A stretch of DNA of 59,998 bases, taken from Devosia subaequoris (GTDB lineage Bacteria; Pseudomonadota; Alphaproteobacteria; Rhizobiales; Devosiaceae). The translations under genes and the position numbers were made by a program. The notes beneath the pieces were generated by a model, which was not told where the DNA came from, ran no database searches, and was given only the letters and a program-made list of their open reading frames with translations. Below are positions 45,245 through 53,877 of the stretch, piece by piece. The stretch covers positions 1 through 59,998 of the forward strand of contig NZ_JACIEW010000012.1 in NCBI RefSeq assembly GCF_014197055.1, given 5' to 3'. The number at the start of each line of letters is the position of its first letter. Within the stretch, counting starts at the first letter, position 1.

Positions 45245-46051
45245 ATGACCCCGGAAAACCTAACCGATCCGGACCACACCATGACGCATTATGCCGCCTA
45301 TCCCAGCCTCAACGACTGCCCCGTCGTCATTTCCGGCGGCGCCTCGGGAATTGGCGAGGCCATGGTGCGCGCCTTCGCCGGGCAGGGTGCCAAGGTCGGC
45401 TTCGTCGATATTGCAGAGGACGCCGGCAACGCCCTGGCTGCCGAACTGAACGAGTCGGGCCACACCGTGCATTTCATCGCCTGTGACGTCACTGACATTT
45501 CGGCCTACCAGGCCGCCATCGCTGAATGCGCCGAACGGCACGGCGATGCACTCGTTCTGGTCAATAACGCAGCGCACGACCAGCGCCACCAATGGAACGA
45601 GGTGACGCCGGAGGAATGGGATCAGCGCATGGCCGTCAATCTCAAGCATGCCTTCTTTGCCATTCAGGCGGTGGCTTCTGGCATGGCCAAAGCGGGCAGG
45701 GGATCGATCATCAATTACGGTTCGATCAGTTGGATGATCATGGCGCCCGGCATCCCGGTCTACGAAACGGCAAAGGCAGCCACACACGGCCTGACCCGTG
45801 CCATGGCCCGCGAACTGGGGCAATCTGGCATTCGCGTCAATTCCCTGGTCCCCGGCGCGGTGATGACCCAGCGTCAGCGCGAACTCTGGGTCACCGCGGC
45901 CGACCTTGCCAATATTAAGCAGCAACAGGCGATCCCTGAGGCGATCTCCCCCGAAGACTGCGCCCGCATGGCCCTGTTTCTAGCCGCAGATGACAGCGCC
46001 ATGATCACGGGACAGCAGTTCCTCGTCGATGCCGGATGGGCCAATGGATAG
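45245..46051 (+). CDS. SDR-family oxidoreductase (aldose dehydrogenase-like)
   Basis: The 268-residue short-chain dehydrogenase has the cofactor loop ISGGASGIGEAMV, an NNAA motif, the catalytic Ser in YGSISWM and the YxxxK pair in YETAKAA. The segment PGAVMTQRQRELWVTAADLA resembles sugar 1-dehydrogenases of this family, so an aldose substrate is a reasonable guess. ATG 45245 has AGGA about 5 nt upstream; ATG 45281 is an alternative. A palindrome sits just before its ribosome site. Confidence 0.88.
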   Translation: MTPENLTDPDHTMTHYAAYPSLNDCPVVISGGASGIGEAMVRAFAGQGAKVGFVDIAEDAGNALAAELNESGHTVHFIACDVTDISAYQAAIAECAERHGDALVLVNNAAHDQRHQWNEVTPEEWDQRMAVNLKHAFFAIQAVASGMAKAGRGSIINYGSISWMIMAPGIPVYETAKAATHGLTRAMARELGQSGIRVNSLVPGAVMTQRQRELWVTAADLANIKQQQAIPEAISPEDCARMALFLAADDSAMITGQQFLVDAGWANG

Positions 46052-46448
46052 AAGCTGGTACAAGATAGGGCGATTTGCGCTGGTCTCGCGAATGATCCTG
46101 TTGGCATTTGGCGTCGGTTTTGCCGTCCACGCCATACTCTGGGGCTGGTCCATGGGCCCGTCAATTCTGTTTCAGCCTCAGACCTTGCTTGTGATGCTTG
46201 GGCCAGCCCTGCTGCCCACCGTCACCCTTGCCATCCTGATCGGAAGTTCCGATCGTTATGACGATTGGTTCTGGGTACTGGTCGTGACATCGCTGGTCTT
46301 TGTTCTGGAACAGATAGTCTTTTGGTTGTGGCGCGGTACGGTCGATGACGCGCTGGGTTATTCTGTGTTCTCGCTGATGCCCATCCTGGGTGGCTGGCCT
46401 CTGGCCGCTCTATCCTACGCCATGGCTGATGCGTGGACCGAACGCTGA
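46044..46448 (+). CDS. Small membrane protein, unknown function
   Basis: The 134-residue protein has four hydrophobic segments and little soluble sequence. It starts inside the end of the dehydrogenase gene (ATG 46044, 8 bp overlap; ATG 46029 is also possible), so the two are likely co-translated. No family is recognised. Confidence 0.7.
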   Translation: MDRSWYKIGRFALVSRMILLAFGVGFAVHAILWGWSMGPSILFQPQTLLVMLGPALLPTVTLAILIGSSDRYDDWFWVLVVTSLVFVLEQIVFWLWRGTVDDALGYSVFSLMPILGGWPLAALSYAMADAWTER

Positions 46449-46553
46449 ACGGTCATTCATCCCCGGTTCAGGCTCTTCCCCTCATCACGCTCCTGCCTTA
46501 TTGAGAGGGCAACACAAGGCCACCATTACCGAATCCTTACTTGGGGGAAGTCT

Positions 46554-47219
46554 ATGAAGTCGAAGGTTCTCGTCGCCCTTGCCGCGACCCTGGCGCTCAG
46601 CGCCTGCACCACCACCGATCCCTATACCGGCCAGAGCCGGATTTCCAACACCGCCGGCGGTGGCCTGCTCGGTGCTGGCGGCGGCGCAGTGGCAGGCGCC
46701 ATTGTCGGCGCGGCTGTGGGCGGTGATCCACGTGTTGGCGCCTTGATCGGCGCAGGCGTTGGCGGTCTGACGGGCGCAGCCATCGGCAATTACATGGATC
46801 AGCAGGAAGCCGAATTGCGCGCTCAACTGCAGGGTACCGGCGTGTCGGTCACCCGCGTGGGCGACCAGATCATTCTTAACATGCCATCGAACATCACTTT
46901 TGCGACCGATCAGTCGACGGTCCAGCCTCAATTCAACCAGACCCTGGTCTCGGTTGCCTTGGTGCTCAAGAAGTTCGAGAAGACTATTGTCGATGTCTAT
47001 GGCCATACCGACAGCCAGGGCGACGACGCCTACAATCTCGCACTGAGCCAGCGCCGCGCCGTCTCCGTCGCGACCATTCTGGCCAATCAGGGCATCGATC
47101 AGCGTCGCTTCTACATCGAAGGCAAGGGCGAGACCTCGCCAATCGCGTCCAATGCCACAGAGGCCGGACGGGCGCAGAACCGTCGCGTGGAAATTCAGCT
47201 ATCGCCAATCCGCGGCTGA
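46554..47219 (+). CDS. OmpA-family lipoprotein (YiaD-like)
   Basis: The 221-residue protein has a lipoprotein signal with lipobox LSAC (Cys18), a Gly/Ala-rich region (about residues 33–82, glycine-zipper-like), and an OmpA peptidoglycan-binding domain with VDVYGHTDSQGDDAYN and LSQRRAVSVATIL. It probably anchors the outer membrane to peptidoglycan. A terminator follows after 20 bp. Confidence 0.93.
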   Translation: MKSKVLVALAATLALSACTTTDPYTGQSRISNTAGGGLLGAGGGAVAGAIVGAAVGGDPRVGALIGAGVGGLTGAAIGNYMDQQEAELRAQLQGTGVSVTRVGDQIILNMPSNITFATDQSTVQPQFNQTLVSVALVLKKFEKTIVDVYGHTDSQGDDAYNLALSQRRAVSVATILANQGIDQRRFYIEGKGETSPIASNATEAGRAQNRRVEIQLSPIRG

Positions 47220-47239
47220 TAGCGCTCAATCTTATCGTT

Positions 47240-47272
47240 CAAGGCGCGGTCCCCAGGATCGCGCCTTTTTAT
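47240..47272. terminator. Terminator between convergent genes
   Basis: AAGGCGCG and CGCGCCTT pair around a loop of about 13 nt and are followed by TTTT on the plus strand. It ends the OmpA lipoprotein transcript and lies at the 3' end of the convergent small membrane gene. Confidence 0.8.
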
Positions 47273-47562
47273 TGTGCCGGAGTCTCGACCACCGGTTCAG
47301 ACGTCGGCGTACCTGGCTGCATGTCTGTGCCTGGCGCGCCCGAGAAGATCTGCATCACCAGCAGAATGGCCACGATGATCGCCAGGGCGCCCAGGCCGTA
47401 GAGCCACCAATTGGTCGGTCCGGTTGAGCCGACGGTAGCATCGTGCTCGCCGGCCACCTTGAGGCCCGAGCCGTCGGGAACATCCAGCATTGCTGAATTT
47501 TCGTCCACCAGATGGTCCACTTCCGCCATCGGAGGGGCCTGCTTGTCACCTTTTCTGGCCAT
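47269..47562 (-). CDS. Small single-pass membrane protein, unknown
   Basis: The 97-residue protein has a polar N-terminal half (AEVDHLVDENSAMLDVPDG), one membrane helix (about 54–73) and a Pro/Thr-rich C-terminus. ATG 47562 overlaps the stop of the upstream gene (TGATG) and has AAGGGG upstream. No family is recognised. Confidence 0.75.
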   Translation of the reverse strand: MARKGDKQAPPMAEVDHLVDENSAMLDVPDGSGLKVAGEHDATVGSTGPTNWWLYGLGALAIIVAILLVMQIFSGAPGTDMQPGTPTSEPVVETPAQ

Positions 47563-47819
47563 CAATAATCCCCTTTGAACACTGTCTCGGTGCCCACGCT
47601 GCTTTCCACGCCTTCGCGTACTTCAGCGATTGCCTGGTCAATTTCTTCTGGTTCATAGGCCACCGAGGCGCCTTCGGTTTTCGCGCCAGTAGCCTCGGCT
47701 TTGAGTTGGTGGAGCAACTCGATTTTTTCGCGGGCCGTGAACAGGGTGTGATGCGCTATTTGCATGGGATTGAGTTGATCTTTCCCCCCCATGCGTTGCT
47801 TCAGGGTATCGAAAATCAT
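47562..47819 (-). CDS. Small hypothetical protein
   Basis: The 85-residue soluble protein begins MIFDTLKQRMGGKDQLNPMQ and is predicted mostly helical and acidic towards the end. GGGAG lies about 6 nt upstream of ATG 47819. It is translationally coupled to the small membrane protein gene by a one-base overlap. Function unknown. Confidence 0.75.
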   Translation of the reverse strand: MIFDTLKQRMGGKDQLNPMQIAHHTLFTAREKIELLHQLKAEATGAKTEGASVAYEPEEIDQAIAEVREGVESSVGTETVFKGDY

Positions 47820-47976
47820 GTTCTCTCCCGAAATTGTCCTGGGTCATTTGCGACCCCTCGCCAAGGTCAATGCAACAACAGGGCCCAGGTTCCGGCCATC
47901 GCATGTATCGGAACACTTGGTTTAACCCCATCTTGAAGAGTTTCCGGCAAATTGGCGCGATGCAGGAGACCTTTAG

Positions 47977-49590
47977 GTGAATCGGTTCATCGGCATCCTG
48001 ATTGCCGGAACACACGAGCGGGGCCGAAAAATCGGCCTTTGGGTCGTGGCCTTTGTCGCGCTGCTGTTCGGCGCCACCTGGATAGTTGCCGAGCAAGTAT
48101 CCCTCGATATGCGGGTAGAAACACAGCGCAGCCTGGCCGGCTTCGAGCAGCTGCGGGCCAATGTCCTGTCCACTTTCGAGGAGATGGATCGCCGCCTGGT
48201 TCAACCGGGCTGTTCACCCGCATTTCTTGACGAGTTGCGCCGCATCGCTTTCTTGCCGGACGGCATCAACGAATTGCTCTACGCCCCGAATGGGCGCGTC
48301 GAGTGCTCGGTCAACTCCGGACGTCTGGCGTCGCCTGAGGAACTGGGCGCGCCCGACTTTGCCTTCCAGGCCCCGGATGACATGGCATTCTGGGTCGATG
48401 TGGATCTCGGCTTTCTCGGCCTCGATGGCATTACCGGAACACTGGCGCAACGTGGCGCGCTGGCCATGATCGTGCCGTCTCAGCCACTGCCGGCCACCCG
48501 ACCGCGCTGGATGGAACAGGAACTGATCTTCCGCTTCAGCGACGATGTCTGGCTGCACCGCCAGGGTGAGGCTGGACTCTATACCCAGGCTCGCGACGCC
48601 ACCGGGCCCGCCCTGGCTTCAGTGTTCAGGGGTGTATTTTATGAGATGTCCTGCGATAGCGGCGGCATTCACTGTATCGCTAGCCGCAGCTATCTGAACC
48701 AGCTTTTCGCCCTCGGCGGGGCCACCGTTGCCGTCATCCTGCTCCTCGCTGGCGTGCTGGCTGCGTGGGTGGCGCAGCAATTGAATCGCATCATCGAGCG
48801 CTACTGGTCGTTCGAGGCGCGATTCCTGCGTCGGCTCGACCAAGGTTCCGTGGTCTGTGCCTATCAGCCTTTGCTCAATTTGAAGGAGGACCAAGTCACG
48901 GGATGCGAAGTCCTGGCGCGGTGGCGCGATATTGACGGCAGCATTGTGCCGCCGGACCGTTTCCTGCCTATCATCGAAAAACATGGCCTGACCGAGCGCT
49001 TTACATCCATGGTGGTCGCGTATGCCTATGCAGACCTGACTGCCTACATGCCCAACGGTGCGCGTCTGCAGGTCAATTTCAATATTTTCCCGCAGGACCT
49101 CGATGCGAGCAAGTTGGTGCCGATCTTCGCGCCCTTCCTAACAAAAGACTCTCCATTCGATGTTGTTGTCGAGATTGTCGAAACCGCCGAAATCAGTCCG
49201 GAGACAGCGCAGGTCGAAATTGAACGGCTGCGCGCTGCGGGCCTGAAGGTCTATATCGACGACTTCGGAGCAGGCTATTCCTCCATGCACAATCTGGCGG
49301 CGTTATCGATCGATGGGGTCAAACTTGATCGGTCCTTCGCTATGGCTCCGGATCAATCTGTTATGGCCACAATGCTGGATCACGCCATCGACCTTGCCCA
49401 GGCTTCGGGCCGCTCGCTCGTGGTCGAAGGGGTGGAGACCATGGATCGTCTCAACGCCCTCAGGGCCACCGGCATGGTCGATTTCGCTCAGGGTTATGTG
49501 ATTTCCAGACCGTTGTTGATAGAGCCCTTCATCGCCCATCTGGCCGATCACGGCCCGCGGCCCTTCACGCGACCGCGCCTCGTCGCCTGA
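47977..49590 (+). CDS. CSS-motif EAL-domain cyclic-di-GMP phosphodiesterase
   Basis: The 537-residue protein has two membrane helices (about 18–38 and 242–265) flanking a periplasmic CSS-motif domain with Cys79 (GCSP) and Cys110 (VECS). The latter resembles redox-sensing PdeC-type domains. The EAL domain keeps CEVLARW (Glu intact), QVNFN, IDDFGAGYSS, KLDRSF and VVEGVET, so phosphodiesterase activity is likely. GTG 47977 has AGGAG 8 nt upstream. The start overlaps the stop of a 7-codon ORF (47960–47980). Confidence 0.92.
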   Translation: MNRFIGILIAGTHERGRKIGLWVVAFVALLFGATWIVAEQVSLDMRVETQRSLAGFEQLRANVLSTFEEMDRRLVQPGCSPAFLDELRRIAFLPDGINELLYAPNGRVECSVNSGRLASPEELGAPDFAFQAPDDMAFWVDVDLGFLGLDGITGTLAQRGALAMIVPSQPLPATRPRWMEQELIFRFSDDVWLHRQGEAGLYTQARDATGPALASVFRGVFYEMSCDSGGIHCIASRSYLNQLFALGGATVAVILLLAGVLAAWVAQQLNRIIERYWSFEARFLRRLDQGSVVCAYQPLLNLKEDQVTGCEVLARWRDIDGSIVPPDRFLPIIEKHGLTERFTSMVVAYAYADLTAYMPNGARLQVNFNIFPQDLDASKLVPIFAPFLTKDSPFDVVVEIVETAEISPETAQVEIERLRAAGLKVYIDDFGAGYSSMHNLAALSIDGVKLDRSFAMAPDQSVMATMLDHAIDLAQASGRSLVVEGVETMDRLNALRATGMVDFAQGYVISRPLLIEPFIAHLADHGPRPFTRPRLVA

Positions 49591-49666
49591 TCACATTTCC
49601 CGTTCTGACGAAACTTGCACCAGGCCGCTGCGTTCTGCCTCCCACACCCCAATCAAGGAGGATGAA

Positions 49667-50056
49667 ATGGCCTATGATGACAACCGTCTCGACACTGCAG
49701 ACGTCAAGGAAACGCACGACCTGATCGCTTCGGACAAGGTTGAGGGCACCAAGGTTTACGACCCGAATGGCGAGCATATTGGCTCCATTGAACGCATTCT
49801 GGTCGAAAAGCGCGGCGGCAAGGTTTCTTACGCCGTCCTCAGTTTTGGCGGCTTTATGGGCATTGGCCACGACCATTATCCGCTGCCCTGGTCCAAGCTG
49901 GATTACGATGAGACCCTCGGCGGCTATCGTGTCGACATCACCAAGGAGCAGCTTGAAGGCGCGCCGCGCTATGAGGGCGAAGACGACAATTTCTGGACAG
50001 CCGAGAACGGGCGCCGCGTCCACGACTATTACGGCGTGACCCCCTACTGGATCTGA
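49667..50056 (+). CDS. PRC-barrel domain protein
   Basis: The 129-residue protein has a single PRC-barrel core (VEGTKVYDPNGEHIGSIER across residues 25–43, then KVSYAVLSFGGFMGIGHDHY). Such proteins are common stress-associated small proteins in alphaproteobacteria. A strong AAGGAGGAT precedes ATG 49667 and a terminator follows. No signal peptide. Confidence 0.92.
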   Translation: MAYDDNRLDTADVKETHDLIASDKVEGTKVYDPNGEHIGSIERILVEKRGGKVSYAVLSFGGFMGIGHDHYPLPWSKLDYDETLGGYRVDITKEQLEGAPRYEGEDDNFWTAENGRRVHDYYGVTPYWI

Positions 50057-50094
50057 TCCGGACACCGCTTTTTCTATGACCTAATTATTGCAAG

Positions 50095-50126
50095 CCGGCG
50101 CCGGCTACCCTGGCGTCGGTTTTCTT
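50095..50126 (+). terminator. Rho-independent terminator after the PRC-barrel gene
   Basis: CCGGCGCC and GGCGTCGG form an 8-bp stem with one G·U pair, followed by TTTTCTT. A 14-bp self-complementary AGCCGGCGCCGGCT at 50093–50106 overlaps its left arm. Confidence 0.8.
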
Positions 50127-50148
50127 GCATTCACGAACGCGTGATCCT

Positions 50149-50173
50149 GTAACTCCTTTGGTTGGGCGGCGAA
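50149..50173 (+). promoter_or_regulatory. ECF-sigma-like promoter of the bufferin operon
   Basis: GTAAC at 50149–50153 and CGAA at 50170–50173 are separated by 16 nt and lie 47 bp before the bufA start. This matches the GTAACC-N16-CGAA motif I recall for Caulobacter SigF, which controls bufferin-type genes. The sigma factor gene is not in this window. Confidence 0.6.
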
Positions 50174-50220
50174 TGTCTCGGTGTTGGAACATCAAAAGTT
50201 CCCCACCAGAGGAGAAACCC

Positions 50221-50526
50221 ATGAACCGCCTGTCTACCTTTGCCCTTGCCGCCTCCCTGTCCGCCGCCCTGGGTGGCACGGCGATCGCCCAGGATGCCGG
50301 TGGCGATGCCATGGCTGCCACCGAAAAGTGCTACGGCGTAGCTCTTGCCGGCGCCAATGACTGCGCCGCCGGTCCTGGCACCACCTGCGCTGGCACCTCC
50401 ACCATCGACTACCAGGGCAATGCCTGGAAAGTCGTGCCGGCCGGCACCTGCGAAACCATGGAAGTCGAGGGAGACCGCATGGGCTCGCTCGAGCCGCTCG
50501 ATCGCGATCTTCCCACGGCAAGCTGA
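50221..50526 (+). CDS. bufA1: BufA1-type bufferin metallophore precursor (DUF2282)
   Basis: The 101-residue precursor has a signal peptide ending near GGTAIA (residue 23) and four Cys in the mature part (37, 48, 56, 77), with the DUF2282 pattern [14 protein letters not shown] and VPAGTCETM. BufA1 proteins are periplasmic copper-binding RiPPs. BufB/BufC modify Cys to thiooxazole-type groups in described systems. The chemistry here is inferred from family. AGAGGAG precedes the start. Two hairpins separate it from bufB. Confidence 0.93.
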   Translation: MNRLSTFALAASLSAALGGTAIAQDAGGDAMAATEKCYGVALAGANDCAAGPGTTCAGTSTIDYQGNAWKVVPAGTCETMEVEGDRMGSLEPLDRDLPTAS

Positions 50527-50561
50527 TTGGCACCAATCACGGGAGGCTTAAGAGCCTCCCG
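50525..50561 (+). terminator. Double hairpin between bufA and bufB (attenuator candidate)
   Basis: GATTGG-CA-CCAATC at 50525–50538 is followed by CGGGAGGC (50540–50547) pairing with GCCTCCCG (50554–50561) around TTAAGA. There is no strong T-run. It could reduce read-through so that precursor exceeds enzyme, or protect the bufA mRNA end. Confidence 0.6.
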
Positions 50562-50582
50562 CCTTTCCCGAGGGAGGCAACC

Positions 50583-51440
50583 ATGCCGTTCGACACCCTG
50601 CCAGCGCGCTCCGGCCTGGGCCTGAAGGCGCAGCACTATGCCCAGATCATCGCCGAAAAGCCCGAACTTGGATTTTTCGAGGTGCATGCAGAGAACTATA
50701 TGGGGGAGGGTGGTCCGCCGCACCGCTACCTCGCGGCCATCTGCGAACACTATCCACTTTCCCTGCACGGCGTTGGCCTGTCCATTGGCGGCGAACAACC
50801 GCTGGATCGCGACCACCTTTTTCGCCTCCGCGCCTTGGTGGAGCGCTATCGACCCGCGTCGTTTTCCGAGCACCTGGCTTGGTCCAGCCATGACGAGGGC
50901 TATCTCAACGACCTGTTGCCCGTGCCCTATACGCCCAAGACGCTGGATCGGGTTGTGGCCCATATCGATGAGGTGCAGCAGATCCTTGGCCGCCGCATGC
51001 TGCTCGAAAACCCCTCGACCTATGTTCTGTTCGAAGAAAGCACCATCGACGAAGTCGCCTTCCTCGCCGCCATCGCCGAGCGCACCGGCTGCGGACTGCT
51101 GCTTGACGTCAACAATGTCATGGTCTCTGCGGTCAATCACCGGCTCGACCCGATCGCCTATATCGACCGCTTTCCAGTGCATCATGTCGGTGAAATTCAC
51201 CTCGCCGGCTACGATGAAACCACCGACGACGCCGGCGAACGCCTGCTGATCGATGCTCATGGCAGCCGGGTGCGTCCCGACGTCTTCGAACTCTATCGCT
51301 ACACTATTGCCCACACCGGTGCCCTGCCGACCCTGATTGAATGGGACAACAACGTTCCCGCCTTCGATGTATTGATGGATGAGGTCCGCCTGGTGGACGA
51401 GGTGCTTGATGGCACGCTGAACCGGAGGTTGGCATCGTGA
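50583..51440 (+). CDS. bufB1: MNIO-family maturase BufB (DUF692)
   Basis: The 285-residue protein is a multinuclear non-haem iron oxidase of the MbnB/DUF692 family, a TIM-barrel enzyme that modifies Cys residues of RiPP precursors. Conserved segments include SLHGVGLSIGG, FSEHLAWSSH, LENPSTY, LLLDVNNVMVSA, GEIHLAGY, DAHGSRV and LIEWDNNVP, which supply His/Asp/Glu iron ligands. AGGGAGG precedes ATG 50583. Its end overlaps bufC (GTGA). Confidence 0.94.
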   Translation: MPFDTLPARSGLGLKAQHYAQIIAEKPELGFFEVHAENYMGEGGPPHRYLAAICEHYPLSLHGVGLSIGGEQPLDRDHLFRLRALVERYRPASFSEHLAWSSHDEGYLNDLLPVPYTPKTLDRVVAHIDEVQQILGRRMLLENPSTYVLFEESTIDEVAFLAAIAERTGCGLLLDVNNVMVSAVNHRLDPIAYIDRFPVHHVGEIHLAGYDETTDDAGERLLIDAHGSRVRPDVFELYRYTIAHTGALPTLIEWDNNVPAFDVLMDEVRLVDEVLDGTLNRRLAS

Positions 51441-52201
51441 CCTCTCAGCACCAGTTCATCCGGGCCCTGACCGATCCCGCCCAGCCTGTGCCGGTGGGGC
51501 TGGTCTCCCCTCGCGGCACCGCCGACACCAAGCGCTTCGCGGTCTATCGCAACAATGTGCATGTCAGTCTGGTTGGTGCCATTGCGGCTCGCTTCCCGGT
51601 GACCCGCCAACTGGTCGGGGAAGAGTTTTTCACCGGCATGGCGCGGCTCTATGTCGGACAGAACAAGCCCAGGGGGCCGGTCTTGCTACACTATGGCGAC
51701 AGCTTTCCCGATTTCATAGGGCAGTTTCCACCCGCTGCGGGGCTGCCTTACCTCCCCGATCTGGCCCGGCTCGAAGCGGCCTGGACCGAAACATATAACG
51801 CGGCCGACGCCGCTGTCCTTATGGCTGCCGATCTGAACACAATTGCCGGTGACGCATTAGCCAAGCTCGATCTGGCGCTTGCTCCGTCGACGCGCCTGGT
51901 GCGCTCCAGCTTTCCTGTTGGTTCGCTCTGGTCCGCCCATCAGACCACGCCGGTCACCATTCCCGCCTTGTCCGGCAGTGAATGCGTCCTGCTCACACGC
52001 CCGCAGGCGGAGGTTCGCCTGACCATCATTCCGCCCGCCGCCTTCACGTTTTTGAAGGCCATCGAACAGGGTCGGAATTTGGGGCGGGCTGCCGAAGCTG
52101 TATTGGCTGATTTCCCTGATTTTGATCCTGGTGCGGCTCTGGTCGGCCTAGCCGGACTGGGTGTTTTTGCTGCCCTGGACAAGGAGCACGTCGATGTTTG
52201 A
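51437..52201 (+). CDS. bufC1: BufC/HvfC-type partner protein (DUF2063)
   Basis: The 254-residue protein begins with the DUF2063 domain: QHQFIRALTDPAQPVP and FAVYRNNVHVSLVGAIAARFP. It continues into the variable C-terminal HvfC-like domain. It is the partner that delivers precursor to BufB, as in MbnB–MbnC. GTG 51437 overlaps bufB, so the partners are translationally coupled. Its 3' end overlaps the DoxX gene by 8 bp. Confidence 0.92.
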   Translation: MTSQHQFIRALTDPAQPVPVGLVSPRGTADTKRFAVYRNNVHVSLVGAIAARFPVTRQLVGEEFFTGMARLYVGQNKPRGPVLLHYGDSFPDFIGQFPPAAGLPYLPDLARLEAAWTETYNAADAAVLMAADLNTIAGDALAKLDLALAPSTRLVRSSFPVGSLWSAHQTTPVTIPALSGSECVLLTRPQAEVRLTIIPPAAFTFLKAIEQGRNLGRAAEAVLADFPDFDPGAALVGLAGLGVFAALDKEHVDV

Positions 52202-52694
52202 TCGCGCCATTGCCGTCTGGAACGGGCTCGATAAGGGTCTTAGCGCATTCCCTGCGGCCATCCCGCTCCTGGCCCTGCGCATTGCCCTGGCCATCCCGTT
52301 CTGGCGTTCGGGCCTGACGAAATGGGATGGGTTCCTCAATCTGTCGAGCGGCGCCCGCTATCTGTTCGAGCAGGAGTTCAAGCTGCACATTTTTGGGCAA
52401 GCCTTTGCATACCCGGCGCCGCTGGCCATGGCGTTCCTCGCTGGTCTGGGCGAGATTATTCTGCCCATCCTGCTGGTTCTGGGCCTGGGAACACGCTTTG
52501 CCGCTCTCGGCATCCTGGGCATGACCATCATCATCCAGCTCACCGTGCCCGATGGCCTGGTCAATTTTCACCTGCCCTGGTTCGCCATGGCCCTGGCCCT
52601 GCTCGTCTATGGGGGTGGTACGCTCTCGGCCGACCGTCTGCTGGGCGGCATACTTGGCCAGCGGCTCAAGGGGTCTGCGCACCCCGCGCGGTGA
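52194..52694 (+). CDS. DoxX-family membrane protein of the bufferin operon
   Basis: The 166-residue protein has four membrane segments and DoxX motifs such as LRIALAIPFWRSGLTKW near the first helix and AFLAGLGEIILPILLVLG. DoxX proteins commonly close bufferin clusters. AAGGAG lies 8 nt before ATG 52194, inside bufC. Its 3' end overlaps the convergent lactonase gene by 29 bp. Confidence 0.9.
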   Translation: MFDRAIAVWNGLDKGLSAFPAAIPLLALRIALAIPFWRSGLTKWDGFLNLSSGARYLFEQEFKLHIFGQAFAYPAPLAMAFLAGLGEIILPILLVLGLGTRFAALGILGMTIIIQLTVPDGLVNFHLPWFAMALALLVYGGGTLSADRLLGGILGQRLKGSAHPAR

Positions 52695-53586
52695 CGTAGA
52701 GCGCATAAAGCGATGTGGTGGCGGTGATGAAAAGCCGGTTCCGCTTCGGGCCGCCAAAGGTCAGGTTCGAAACGGTCTGCGGAATAAGAATCTTGCCGCA
52801 AAGCTTGCCGGTGTCGTCAAAGACATGCACGCCATCTGCAGCCGAACACCACACCCAGCCCTCGGTATCCACCCGAAAACCGTCGGGGATGCCATTGTCG
52901 ATAACTGCGAAGGGTCCGAGGTCCCGTGCAGCCAATCCGCCGTTTTCCACAGCGAAAGCGCGGATGTGCCGCGGCACAGCGGGATCGTGGCTGGCGCCGG
53001 AATCGGCGACATAAAGCACGCTCTCATCGGGCGAAAACGCCAGCCCATTGGGCTGCGCGAAATCGCCAACCATCAGCCTGATCTCGCCTGTTTTCCCATC
53101 GATCCGATAGACCCCATGCACAGGCTGTTCGGGCTCGGACTGATAGCCCTCATAGTCGGACAAGATGCCGTAGGTAGGGTCGGTGAACCAGATCGAGCCA
53201 TCCAATTTCACCACCACGTCATTGGGGGAGTTCAGCCTCCTGCCCTCAAACCTTTCGGCCAGCACGGTGATCGTGCCGTCGATCTCCGTACGCGTCACCC
53301 GCCGCGGTCCGTGCTCACAGGAAATCAGCCGGCCTTCGAGGTCGCGGGTATGGCCATTGGCGAAATTCGATGGTTTGGCATAGACGCTGACCGAATTGTC
53401 GCTCGGCAGATATCGCAGCACTTGCTGATTGGGAATGTCGGAAAAATAGAGCGCATCATGGTCCGAGAACCACACCGGCCCCTCAGTCCAGCGGCACCCT
53501 GTGTGCAGCTCTTCCAATCCTGCACTGCCCACGATCTTGTGCGCGAATCGCGGGTCGATAATGTCGTATAGCGCGTGCTCGGTCAT
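52666..53586 (-). CDS. SMP-30/gluconolactonase-family protein
   Basis: The 306-residue beta-propeller has the metal-site segments TEGPVWF, NSPNDVVVKLDGSIWFTDP and QPNGLAFSPDESVLYVADSG with the expected Glu, Asn and Asp residues. It probably hydrolyses a sugar lactone. ATG 53586 is preferred over the longer frame that would run into the tRNA gene. It is antisense to the end of the DoxX gene. Confidence 0.93.
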   Translation of the reverse strand: MTEHALYDIIDPRFAHKIVGSAGLEELHTGCRWTEGPVWFSDHDALYFSDIPNQQVLRYLPSDNSVSVYAKPSNFANGHTRDLEGRLISCEHGPRRVTRTEIDGTITVLAERFEGRRLNSPNDVVVKLDGSIWFTDPTYGILSDYEGYQSEPEQPVHGVYRIDGKTGEIRLMVGDFAQPNGLAFSPDESVLYVADSGASHDPAVPRHIRAFAVENGGLAARDLGPFAVIDNGIPDGFRVDTEGWVWCSAADGVHVFDDTGKLCGKILIPQTVSNLTFGGPKRNRLFITATTSLYALYVTARGAQTP

Positions 53587-53681
53587 GCTCCCCTCCCTGG
53601 TGCCAGCCAGCCATAGCCTTCGCAGCCAAGGTCGGCAAGGCAACGGCGCAGCGCCGGAGCAGATCAAATTGAACGGGAAAC

Positions 53682-53756
<75 letters not shown>

Positions 53757-53877
53757 AAATTCGCGGGGCCGGTGTTCCGGCGCGGCGACGGGGGCTCCTT
53801 TGCCATAGGGACTGTCTCGACGCAAGACCAAAAACAGCCTATCAACCGATGCGATGGAATCGAGGTGCCGAAGGGCC

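Noticed and set aside
47960..47980. Seven-codon leader ORF overlapping the EAL gene start
   Set aside because: It contains the ribosome site of the EAL gene, so its ATG is most likely incidental; regulatory codons are not apparent.
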